64,000 bases of DNA. Origin: Clostridiaceae bacterium. GTDB taxonomy: Bacteria; Bacillota; Clostridia; Oscillospirales; Acutalibacteraceae. Location of the stretch: positions 14,947 to 78,946 of the forward strand of contig JAEDFL010000004.1 of the NCBI GenBank assembly GCA_016292785.1, read 5' to 3'. The position numbers were made by a program, and so were the translations under genes. Numbering within the stretch: position 1 is the stretch's first letter; every line of letters starts with the position of its first letter. Below the pieces are notes generated by a model. That model did no database searches. It was not told the DNA's origin and saw nothing but the letters and a program-made list of their open reading frames with translations. Below, in pieces: positions 16,082 through 24,125 of this stretch.

Positions 16082-17413
16082 TTAATCAATTTTGAAGCAT
16101 TTATTATAGCCCTCAGACCAATTTTTTATGCGCTTGCGGTCATATCTTACGGGCATAGCTTTTGTAATTGCCATAACTGCGGCAATCCTTGTGTTCATTC
16201 CGAGCACCTTCTTGGAAAGCGCAAAATCATTGATAAAGCCCTTAACCTTTGATTTGAGAGAATCTAAGTTCAGCAGCTTTTCAATAAAGCACATAATGCT
16301 GTTTGTGTCCGCACCGAAGGTCAAATCCTCGGAGTTGAGAATATTGTTATCAAAGAAATAGTCAACGTCTCTCGGAGAAAAGCGGTCAACCATAAGCTTG
16401 ATAACAGCAAGCGGAGCAAGACCGTTGCCGAGTTTTTTATAAAACTCACGCTGATATTTCCAGAGCGTTTCGGCGGTGTATAATTCCTCCTCGTCCTCAA
16501 TTATCGCATCGGCAAGGAGCTTAGCCGCTTTCAGGCTGTTGGCAATTCCCGAACCGATGATCGGCACGGTCATAAATGCGCTGTCACCGACTGCGGCATA
16601 GCCGTCCGCAACGAGAATACCGAGGGGCTGACGGACGGGAATTGTGACAAATTGACCGCCTCTGACAAACTCTGTGCCGAGATCATCGTTGATCTCACGG
16701 AGTTTTCCGAGGGTTTCCTCAACCTCCTCCTCGGTCAGAGGATCAAACTTGCCGATCAGCACATCGGTATATTCCTCATCGTCGGCAACCCAGCAGACCT
16801 GCGGCTTATCGTCAAACATAAGATAAACCCTGTATTTATCTTCCTCAACGGGAGCGGTTTTGTTATAAAACGCACGGTAGACATAGAAAGTATCGAATTT
16901 GTCGGTTTCTTTCTGTATGCCGAGTGCGTCGGGGAGCTGTTTGCGGACGGGAGAATTGAGGCCTGCGGCGTCGATGACAAGGTCGGCGTAAACCGTCTCG
17001 TCGGCGGTGCGGATACCCGCAACCCTGCCGCCGAGCATAACGGGAGCCTCAACCTCCGTTTCGTAGATAAACTTGACTCCGCAGCTTTCCGCATGGGAGA
17101 TTATGTGATCGTAAATATCCTTGCGTTCCATCTGAATTTCAAGCTGTTCTTCGGGAACGTGCTGTTTGATCGGTTTCTCCCGTGAGGGGCTGAAAAAAGT
17201 CATATCGTTTTTAAGGCGGTATTTGTCCTCCGGCGGCATCTCCATTCCGCAGGTCAGAAGTCCTTTGCGGTCAAAGATATCCGTCCAGTCGTAACCCATG
17301 TCCTCACGCCTGTTTTTTTCGTAAACCGTAACATCAAAGCCATGTTGTGCCAGAATTGCGGCGGCGGCAATTCCGCCGTGACCGCCTCCGGCAACAACGA
17401 TCTTTTTACCCAT
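16082..17413 (-). CDS. FAD-dependent oxidoreductase
   Basis: A 443-residue flavoprotein of the group that includes geranylgeranyl reductases and FAD monooxygenases. The N-terminus holds the dinucleotide-binding GGGHGGIAAAAILA and an acidic strand end (VYEKN). A second FAD motif, AVGDSAFMTVPIIGSG, lies near residue 290, where the family's GD motif sits. The substrate is not evident. The C-terminal 120 residues have no catalytic motif that I recognise. It belongs to the extended glg operon, between the propeller fusion and the metallophosphatase. No membrane segment is visible. Confidence 0.82.
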   Translation of the reverse strand: MGKKIVVAGGGHGGIAAAAILAQHGFDVTVYEKNRREDMGYDWTDIFDRKGLLTCGMEMPPEDKYRLKNDMTFFSPSREKPIKQHVPEEQLEIQMERKDIYDHIISHAESCGVKFIYETEVEAPVMLGGRVAGIRTADETVYADLVIDAAGLNSPVRKQLPDALGIQKETDKFDTFYVYRAFYNKTAPVEEDKYRVYLMFDDKPQVCWVADDEEYTDVLIGKFDPLTEEEVEETLGKLREINDDLGTEFVRGGQFVTIPVRQPLGILVADGYAAVGDSAFMTVPIIGSGIANSLKAAKLLADAIIEDEEELYTAETLWKYQREFYKKLGNGLAPLAVIKLMVDRFSPRDVDYFFDNNILNSEDLTFGADTNSIMCFIEKLLNLDSLKSKVKGFINDFALSKKVLGMNTRIAAVMAITKAMPVRYDRKRIKNWSEGYNKCFKID

Positions 17414-17437
17414 TTTATTATGTACTCCTTAATCAGT

Positions 17438-19654
17438 TTATTCACAGTCCTCAATAAGACCGTAGTATCTTGCATACCAGTACGGATGAGTGAAGTTGGT
17501 GCAGGATTTGAAGCAAAGTCCCTTGTCGTTGCCCGTACCGGGGAACATCGTGTAGGCTGTCGGATCGTCCGACTTTTCAAATTTTGCCTGAGCCACGTCC
17601 TCCGCTCCGCTGTCAACTGTGAAACGGTTGCAGTCGTTGCTTGTAATTCTTCTTTCGTGAGCCGGAAGCGGATCAAAGAGCTGCGGCGGCATACCGAGCT
17701 CTGTCGGAGCCATATCCCACTTGAGGTCGTTGCGGTAGCTGTTGTAAAGCGGCCACATAACCTGATCCATCGGGCAGTCCATAAGCTCGTCTATTGCGTC
17801 TTCGGCATTGTATCTCTCGCCCGTTGAAGCACCGTAAACGAAGTTGAAGAAAGCGTTTCTCTCAACCTTTTCGTCCTCCCAATGGTGAGTAAGTCCCATT
17901 GCGAAAATCGAGCGGAGATTCGGATCATCCGTATATTTCATCAAAAGAGATATCATAAGGAAATCGTGGCTGTCGTCAATGTGAAGCAGATGTCCGTCGG
18001 GAATCTTATACTGCATAAGGTTCATTGCAAAATGCTTCTGTCCTGCAAATTTCACAAAGAGCTTTTCGTACTTCTCGTCGCCCGTGATGTGATAGCCGAT
18101 CTTCAGGAATGTGAGCATCTGCAGGGAGTTCGTGCCCTTTTCGTAGATCCACTTGTGATCGTTGTTGAGCAGGTCGGGATCCCAGTTTGCCCATGTTGTC
18201 GGAAGTCCGTCTGTGTCAATAAGGCGGAAATTATGGTCGATAATATGATTGAGTATCTTATTCACAACGTCGGCAATGAGTGCCTTTTCCTCATCGTCGG
18301 CAACAAGATCGTAATAGTTTGCATAGCAGTAGAAGTGACCGACCATCTCGTCAGAGGAGGTCTCGCCGAGCCATTCACATTCCTCGCCATCCTCGTCCTT
18401 GGTGAAGTGCCATTCGTGACGTGCACCCGTGCCGTAATCTCTTGCATCGGGATATCTTATCGCTCTTGCGGTAAAGCCCTCAATTCCCGTTATCCTTGTA
18501 AGTCGGATCATCGCAAGAAGTGACCTCTTTGCCATTGCACGAACCTCGGGGTCCTTGGTGCAGGCGTATTCAAAGCAGAGAGCCGCCGTGTAAAGTCCTG
18601 TCCAGAGACCGTCATTATCGGTTGCGGGAACATAGCCCTCATCGAGAGAAACAACACCCTCATTATCAAGGTGACGGTCAAGGACATATCCACGGTTGAC
18701 ATTATATTTTTCAGTTTGAGAACGAAGCTCAACCGCCTTCTCTTTAAGCGACATCATTCTGGTTTCAAAGAGGCTGATGCCGTTATCGGTCGAAACGCAG
18801 ACTGTTCCGTCGGGAGAGATAGCAACACCCGTTGCATGCGGACTCGGAAGCCAACGCTTGTAGCCGTAGTAGGACAGTCTGCCGTTGTGCTGATGAATAA
18901 GTCCCGTAGTTGTTGCAAAATATTTGTCTCCGTTTTCTGCGATCGCCATATCGGTGATATGAGCCTCGGGAAGTCCTGCAATCTTGGAATGATCGAGCCA
19001 GTAGCTGTTGTCGTCATAGACGCATACGCCCTTGTCCGTGCCAACCCAGATGTTGCCGACGGGATCCATATAAAGGCAGGTGACGGTGTCGCTGAGCGAA
19101 CCCGTAATGCCGTGCATAAGCTCCGACCAGTGCCAGCGTTTGCCTGCGAGGGCGTGAAGTCCGCCGCCGTTTGTTCCGACATAAACCTTGTTGTTCTTAT
19201 ATACGGCAAGACAGCTTCCCTTGCCGGGAACGCCGATCTCGATCTCATAGCCGCCCTTGCCGTCGAGCTTGTAGAGAACGGTTTCGGTCAGTATCCACGT
19301 TTTACCGTCAAGATCGACCTTGACGTCAACAAGCTTGGAGCTGAATTCCTTTGCGGATACTTTCTTCTTCCCGTCAAATTCAAGCATCGAATTGCCTACG
19401 CCGACAAACATATGATTGTCCGCATCGAAATATATCATAGATATCTCAGCGTCCTTAACGCCGATGTTTACGGGAGAGAATTTCTCGCCGTCAAATCGTG
19501 CAAGTCCCTTGTCCGTGCCGACAAAAAGCACGCCGTTATTGTCGAAGCGCATTGCGGTCACGTTGTTTGATTTAAGACCGTTTTCGGTTGTTAAAACACG
19601 GCGTGTGAGCTGAGGAAATTTTTCTGTTTTTATAACCGTTTTGTAGTTATTCAT
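17438..19654 (-). CDS. Intracellular beta-propeller / (alpha/alpha)6-barrel fusion protein
   Basis: A 738-residue protein with no signal peptide or membrane segment. Residues about 20-310 contain repeated blades ending in VGTDKG, GDKYFATTTG or VSTDNGISLFE, the pattern of two-component-regulator propellers. Residues about 330-720 are helical, with W/H/D-rich segments such as YVPATDNDGLWTGLY and RHEWHF that resemble six-hairpin glycosidases or glucuronyl hydrolases. The propeller normally sits in sensor kinases, so its fusion to a possible carbohydrate-active barrel in the cytoplasm is unusual. The position directly after the glycogen genes hints at a polysaccharide or sugar substrate. The start ATG follows AGGAG. 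Enzyme activity is not established by sequence alone. Confidence 0.7.
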   Translation of the reverse strand: MNNYKTVIKTEKFPQLTRRVLTTENGLKSNNVTAMRFDNNGVLFVGTDKGLARFDGEKFSPVNIGVKDAEISMIYFDADNHMFVGVGNSMLEFDGKKKVSAKEFSSKLVDVKVDLDGKTWILTETVLYKLDGKGGYEIEIGVPGKGSCLAVYKNNKVYVGTNGGGLHALAGKRWHWSELMHGITGSLSDTVTCLYMDPVGNIWVGTDKGVCVYDDNSYWLDHSKIAGLPEAHITDMAIAENGDKYFATTTGLIHQHNGRLSYYGYKRWLPSPHATGVAISPDGTVCVSTDNGISLFETRMMSLKEKAVELRSQTEKYNVNRGYVLDRHLDNEGVVSLDEGYVPATDNDGLWTGLYTAALCFEYACTKDPEVRAMAKRSLLAMIRLTRITGIEGFTARAIRYPDARDYGTGARHEWHFTKDEDGEECEWLGETSSDEMVGHFYCYANYYDLVADDEEKALIADVVNKILNHIIDHNFRLIDTDGLPTTWANWDPDLLNNDHKWIYEKGTNSLQMLTFLKIGYHITGDEKYEKLFVKFAGQKHFAMNLMQYKIPDGHLLHIDDSHDFLMISLLMKYTDDPNLRSIFAMGLTHHWEDEKVERNAFFNFVYGASTGERYNAEDAIDELMDCPMDQVMWPLYNSYRNDLKWDMAPTELGMPPQLFDPLPAHERRITSNDCNRFTVDSGAEDVAQAKFEKSDDPTAYTMFPGTGNDKGLCFKSCTNFTHPYWYARYYGLIEDCE

Positions 19655-19672
19655 TTAATTACTCCTTGTTTT

Positions 19673-20347
19673 TCAATCGTTTATGTAGTCCTCGACATTA
19701 AAATCGTCGATGGGGTTGAGGTCGTTTTCTCCCTCAATTTCGGGAACCTCGGCGATTATCTCCATCTTGCGGCCTCTTGACCACAGCGACGGAGTTATGC
19801 GTGCCGTATAGCCGCAGCCGCCGGGTGTCATCCATTCGTGCATCGGAGCTTCGGGCAGTCCGAACAGCGTCATCAAAGCCATAATAACTCCGCCGTGGGT
19901 GACTATCGCCGAATGTGTCACACCCGTTTCTATCAGACCGTCAACGATCTTGATAAATGCAGTTGCGATTCTGTTTGCAAACTCATTGTTGCTCTCGCCG
20001 AAGGGCGGCTGAACGTCCGCTTTGCCTGCAAGCCAGTCGGGAAAGACGGGGTGATTATGAAGCTCCTCCGCCGTCTTTCCCTCGAATTCTCCGAAGTTGT
20101 ATTCTATCAGACCGTCAATGACTATCGGATCACGGTCGGGATATAAAAGCTTTGCTGTCTGAGTACAGCGTGAGAGAGGGCTTGAAAAAACCGCCTCAGC
20201 CTTTGGGTACCTGTAATCCTTTTTCATCTGCAAGATCTGTGCAACGCCCTCATCGCTGAGCGGCTCGTCAATGTGACCGATGTATTTGCCGCTGACATTG
20301 CCCTCGGTAAGTCCGTTGCGAATAAAATGAATATAATATGATTTCAT
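19673..20347 (-). CDS. Histidine-phosphatase-family protein lacking the nucleophile His
   Basis: A 224-residue member of the phosphoglycerate-mutase-like superfamily. The fold markers are present: an N-terminal strand then TEGN and YIGHIDEPLS, FSSPLSRCTQTAKLL, EYNFGEFEGKT and VTHGGVIMALM with the second conserved His. The signature RHG, whose His becomes phosphorylated, is RNG here (codons CGC AAC GGA), so ordinary phosphatase chemistry looks impossible. It may be a binding or regulatory pseudoenzyme. I start it at the ATG at 20347, two bases after the glgA stop; an overlapping TTG at 20353 is the alternative. Tight linkage to glgA suggests a sugar-phosphate ligand, which is inference. Confidence 0.8.
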   Translation of the reverse strand: MKSYYIHFIRNGLTEGNVSGKYIGHIDEPLSDEGVAQILQMKKDYRYPKAEAVFSSPLSRCTQTAKLLYPDRDPIVIDGLIEYNFGEFEGKTAEELHNHPVFPDWLAGKADVQPPFGESNNEFANRIATAFIKIVDGLIETGVTHSAIVTHGGVIMALMTLFGLPEAPMHEWMTPGGCGYTARITPSLWSRGRKMEIIAEVPEIEGENDLNPIDDFNVEDYIND

Positions 20348-20349
20348 AC

Positions 20350-21771
20350 TCAACCTTTTAAAAGCTCCTTGTAAAGTCTGATATATGCGTTGGCGGAGCG
20401 TCCCCAGCTAAAGTCGCAGTTGAGCGCACGCAGAACAAGCTCGTTCCAGTCGCCGTTGTAGTAAAGAGTCAGGGCGCGGTAGATGGAGTCAAGCATATCG
20501 TGCGCATTGTAGCTCTTAAAGGTGAAGCCGTTGCCCTTGCCGTCGCCGCAGTCGGTTATGGAATCTCTGAGACCGCCCGTTTCACGGACAATGGGGATTG
20601 TACCGTATCTGAGGGCAACCATCTGGGAAAGTCCGCACGGCTCACTCTTTGACGGCATAAGGAACATATCCGCACCGGCATAGATCTTTCTTGCAAGATC
20701 GGGGACAAAGCCGAGCCTGAGACCGACCTTGTCGGGATATTTCTCTGCAATCCAGCGGAAATAGCTTTCGTACTCATAGTCGCCCGAGCCGAGAATGACA
20801 AGCTGCATTTCCGCCTTTGAAAGAAGCTCGTCAAGAATACCCTTAACAAGGTCAAGTCCCTTGTGGGAAACAAGACGGGTGACCATTCCGACAACGGGAA
20901 CATTCGGCTTGACGGGAAGATTCATAAGCTTCTGAAGCTCCTCCTTGTCCTCCTTTTTGCCGGAGGGATCGGCGGCGGAATAGTTCACCTTGATGTCCTT
21001 GTCGGTTTCGGGATCGTAGCCGACTGTGTCAATTCCGTTAAGAATACCGCTGAGCTTGTAACGCCTGTCGTTGAGAATGGAATCCAGACCGTGAGAATAC
21101 CACGGATCAAGAATTTCGTTCGCATAGGACGGGCTGACGGTTGTAACCTTGTCGGCACATTCGATTGCGCCCTTCATAAAGTTGACGCAGCCGTCATATT
21201 CAATCAGGGAAGCCTTGTCGGCAGGAATACCGAGCACGTCCTGAAGAAGCTCCATTCCGTAAATTCCCTGATACTGAATGTTGTGAATTGTGAAAACCGT
21301 TTTGATGTTTTCGTAGCCCGGAGAATTTGCGTACATTGCCGAATAGTAAACGGGTGTGAGAGCCGTCTGCCAGTCGTTGCAATGGATTATGTCGGGCTTG
21401 AAGTCGATATGAGGAATTATTTCAAGTATCGCACGGGAGAAGAAAGCAAATCTCTCCGCATCATCATAGTGACCGTAGATCGTGTCACGCTTGAAATAAT
21501 ACTGATTGTCCAAAAGATAGTATATAACGCCGTTGTGCTTTGCCTCGAAAATTCCGCAGTACTGACGTCTCCAGGCAACAGGAACCGAGATATGAGTGAT
21601 GAACTTCATCTTGTCCTTTAGCTCCTGACGGATCGTATCGTACATCGGCATAACAACACGGCAGCCGATAAGCCTTTTTCTCAGCGCATGGGGCAGGGAG
21701 CCTGCAACGTCGCCGAGTCCGCCGCTCGCCATGAACGGAAGCGCCTCGGAGGAAGCGAATAAAACTTTCAT
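20350..21771 (-). CDS. glgA: Glycogen synthase
   Basis: A GT5 glycosyltransferase of 473 residues that extends alpha-1,4-glucan from ADP-glucose. Visible are ASGGLGDVAGSLP near the N-terminus, HCNDWQTAL, FTIHNIQYQG and the C-terminal SEPCGLSQMVALRYG with its catalytic Glu. The N-terminal loop reads ASGGL where E. coli has KTGGL, so the lysine of that loop is absent. It is preceded 15 bases upstream by glgD and is immediately followed by the histidine-phosphatase-like gene. It is part of the glgBCDA block that makes storage polysaccharide. Confidence 0.96.
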   Translation of the reverse strand: MKVLFASSEALPFMASGGLGDVAGSLPHALRKRLIGCRVVMPMYDTIRQELKDKMKFITHISVPVAWRRQYCGIFEAKHNGVIYYLLDNQYYFKRDTIYGHYDDAERFAFFSRAILEIIPHIDFKPDIIHCNDWQTALTPVYYSAMYANSPGYENIKTVFTIHNIQYQGIYGMELLQDVLGIPADKASLIEYDGCVNFMKGAIECADKVTTVSPSYANEILDPWYSHGLDSILNDRRYKLSGILNGIDTVGYDPETDKDIKVNYSAADPSGKKEDKEELQKLMNLPVKPNVPVVGMVTRLVSHKGLDLVKGILDELLSKAEMQLVILGSGDYEYESYFRWIAEKYPDKVGLRLGFVPDLARKIYAGADMFLMPSKSEPCGLSQMVALRYGTIPIVRETGGLRDSITDCGDGKGNGFTFKSYNAHDMLDSIYRALTLYYNGDWNELVLRALNCDFSWGRSANAYIRLYKELLKG

Positions 21772-21786
21772 TTAACTCATCCTTTC

Positions 21787-22896
21787 TCAGATTACTATTC
21801 CCTTGCCGATGAATACGGGGAACTTGACGTCACCCGAAAGATTCTTGTCGGGCTTGATAACGACATTCTTGTCCGCAATAACGCAGTTGAGCTTTACGTT
21901 GTCGCTTATATATGTGTTCTGCATAAGCACGCAGTTTTTGACGACTGCACCCTTGCCGATGTGAACACCTCTGAACAGCACGCTGTTTTCAACCGTACCC
22001 TCGATCACACAGCCGTCCGCAATAAGCGAGTTTGAGGCTTGGGAATCAAGACCGTAGATCGCAGGAACATCGTCCTTGACCTTTGTGAAAACAGGCTTTT
22101 CGTTAGAGAAAAGCGCCTTGCGGTTCTCTTTTTTCAGAAGATCCATATTCGCTTCAAAGTAGCTCTGAATACCGTCGATTATCTTTACATAGCCGTCAAA
22201 TTCATAGCCGAATATTTTCAGGGATTTGATGTTTTTCTGAAGTACGTCCTCGGTAAAAGACCTGTAACCGAGACCGATCGCTTCGCTGATAAGTCTTTCC
22301 AGCAGAGACTTTCTCATAAAGATAACATTGAGCGAGCAGTTAGCCTCTCCGTCACCCATTCTGCTGACCGAGGTTATTCTGCCGTCGCCGTCCAGCTCAA
22401 ATTTTGAAAGCTCCTTGATAGCAGGGGACTGTGTGCGCTTGTAGGCAACGGTGATGTCTGCGCCCGTTGCTTCGTGACGGTTGAACATCTGAGAAAGATC
22501 AACGTTGTAGATCGCATTGCAGTCGGTCATGAGGACATATTCCTCCTCCGAATTACGCAGGAAATTCATTGCGCTTGAAATCGCTTCGATCTTGTTGGAG
22601 TAGATGCCCGTGTTGCCGATATTGAAAGGCGGAAGAAGATACAGACCGCCGTTTTTTCTTGAAAGATCCCAGGCTCTGCCGTTTCCGACATGATCCATAA
22701 GGGACTGGTAGTTGCTCTTGGTGATAATTCCGACCTTGCTCATTCCGCTGTTGACCATTGCGGAGAGCTGGAAGTCGATCAGGCGGTAGCGGCAGCCGTA
22801 TGGCACGGAGCCCATGGAGCGGACCGAGGTTATCTCGCTGAGATAGCTGTCAAAGGTGTTTGAAAAAATAAGTCCGAGTACATTGTTTGCTCTCAT
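21787..22896 (-). CDS. glgD: Glucose-1-phosphate adenylyltransferase subunit GlgD
   Basis: A 369-residue paralog of GlgC that in Firmicutes forms a heterotetramer with it. The nucleotidyltransferase fold and C-terminal left-handed helix are evident (CRYRLIDFQLSAMVNSGM, VLMTDCNAIYN, hexapeptide-like IADGCVIEGTVENSVLFRG), but the N-terminal glycine-rich LAGGxGxRL loop is replaced by LIFSNTFDSYL. It is therefore expected to be catalytically poor and regulatory. It starts three bases after glgC, consistent with stoichiometric coexpression. Confidence 0.95.
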   Translation of the reverse strand: MRANNVLGLIFSNTFDSYLSEITSVRSMGSVPYGCRYRLIDFQLSAMVNSGMSKVGIITKSNYQSLMDHVGNGRAWDLSRKNGGLYLLPPFNIGNTGIYSNKIEAISSAMNFLRNSEEEYVLMTDCNAIYNVDLSQMFNRHEATGADITVAYKRTQSPAIKELSKFELDGDGRITSVSRMGDGEANCSLNVIFMRKSLLERLISEAIGLGYRSFTEDVLQKNIKSLKIFGYEFDGYVKIIDGIQSYFEANMDLLKKENRKALFSNEKPVFTKVKDDVPAIYGLDSQASNSLIADGCVIEGTVENSVLFRGVHIGKGAVVKNCVLMQNTYISDNVKLNCVIADKNVVIKPDKNLSGDVKFPVFIGKGIVI

Positions 22897-22899
22897 TGC

Positions 22900-24111
22900 T
22901 TACGCCTCCTTTACATCTTCGCCGATCATTGCTTTCGGCTCGACCGTTGCGCCCTTGCCGATATTGACGCCCATTCCGACAACGGAAACTCCCCAGTCTT
23001 CAAGGTTTTCCATTTCCTCGGGACGTCTGCCGACCTGTGCTTTTTCCTCAACGGTAACGTTTTCTGCGACGATAGCATACTGAACGACCGCACCCTTTTT
23101 GACTACGCTGCCGGGCATAATAATGGAATCCTTGACAACTGCGCCCTCCTCAACGGTGACGTTGGCAAAGAGCACGGAGAAATCAACCTCGCCCTCAATC
23201 TCACAGCCCTCGGCAACCATTGAGTTCTGTACCTTCGCCGTGTCGGAAACATAATGCGGTCCCGTGACGGGATTCTTGGCGTAAATCTTCCAGCTTGTGT
23301 CCGTCAGGTCAAGGTCAACCTGGGGATTGAGCAGGTCGAGGTTTGCCTCCCAAAGGCTGTCAATCGTTCCGACGTCCTTCCAGTAGCCGTCAAATTCGTA
23401 GGCAAAAAGCCTTTCGTGGGCGGCGTGCATTGCAGGAATGAGATCCTTGCCGAAGTCGTTGCTTGAGTTCGGGTTTGCCTCATCGTCAAGCAGGTACTGT
23501 CTGAGCTTTTTCCACGAGAAAACGTAAACACCCATCGAAGCCTTGTTTGAACGGGGATTTTTCGGCTTCTCCTCAAACTCTGCGATTGAGCCGTCGTCGT
23601 TGACGAGCATAAGACCGAAGCGTGAAGCCTCCTCCCACGGCACTTCAAGCATTGCAATCGTGCAGTCGGCGTTCTTCTCCTTGTGGAAAGCGATCATCTT
23701 GGAATAGTCCATTTTATAGATATGGTCGCCCGAAAGAATGAGAACATATTCGGGATCGTATCTGTCGATGAAATTGATGTTCTGATAAATGGCGTTGGCT
23801 GTTCCCTTGTACCATTCCGTGCCCGATATCTGCTGATAGGGTGAAAGAATGTGAACTCCGCCGTCGGCACGGTCAAGATCCCATGCCTGTCCGTTGCCGA
23901 TATAGTCGTTAAGCTCAAGCGGCTGATACTGGGTGAGAACACCGACGGTATAGATGCCTGAGTTCACGCAGTTTGAAAGAGGGAAATCAATAATTCGGTA
24001 TTTTCCGCCGTAGGGTACGGCAGGCTTTGCAATGTTCTTGGTAAGAATACCCAGACGGCTTCCTTGTCCGCCTGCGAGAAGCATTGCGATACATTCATGC
24101 TTTCGGGACAT
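22900..24111 (-). CDS. glgC: Glucose-1-phosphate adenylyltransferase catalytic subunit
   Basis: Makes ADP-glucose from ATP and glucose-1-phosphate, the committed step of glycogen synthesis. The 403-residue product has the catalytic loop LAGGQGSRLG, KPAVPYGGKYRIIDFPLSN, LSGDHIYKMDY and FEEKP, followed by the beta-helix domain at residues about 290-400. Length and motifs are ordinary. It lies between glgB (14 bases upstream) and glgD. Confidence 0.97.
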   Translation of the reverse strand: MSRKHECIAMLLAGGQGSRLGILTKNIAKPAVPYGGKYRIIDFPLSNCVNSGIYTVGVLTQYQPLELNDYIGNGQAWDLDRADGGVHILSPYQQISGTEWYKGTANAIYQNINFIDRYDPEYVLILSGDHIYKMDYSKMIAFHKEKNADCTIAMLEVPWEEASRFGLMLVNDDGSIAEFEEKPKNPRSNKASMGVYVFSWKKLRQYLLDDEANPNSSNDFGKDLIPAMHAAHERLFAYEFDGYWKDVGTIDSLWEANLDLLNPQVDLDLTDTSWKIYAKNPVTGPHYVSDTAKVQNSMVAEGCEIEGEVDFSVLFANVTVEEGAVVKDSIIMPGSVVKKGAVVQYAIVAENVTVEEKAQVGRRPEEMENLEDWGVSVVGMGVNIGKGATVEPKAMIGEDVKEA

Positions 24112-24125
24112 TACTATTCCTCCTT

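Noticed and set aside
20350..21771. Loss of the KTGGL lysine in glycogen synthase as an inactivating change
   Set aside because: The rest of the GT5 active site is intact, and substitutions at this position may be tolerated in Firmicutes enzymes; without an alignment I cannot call it unusual.
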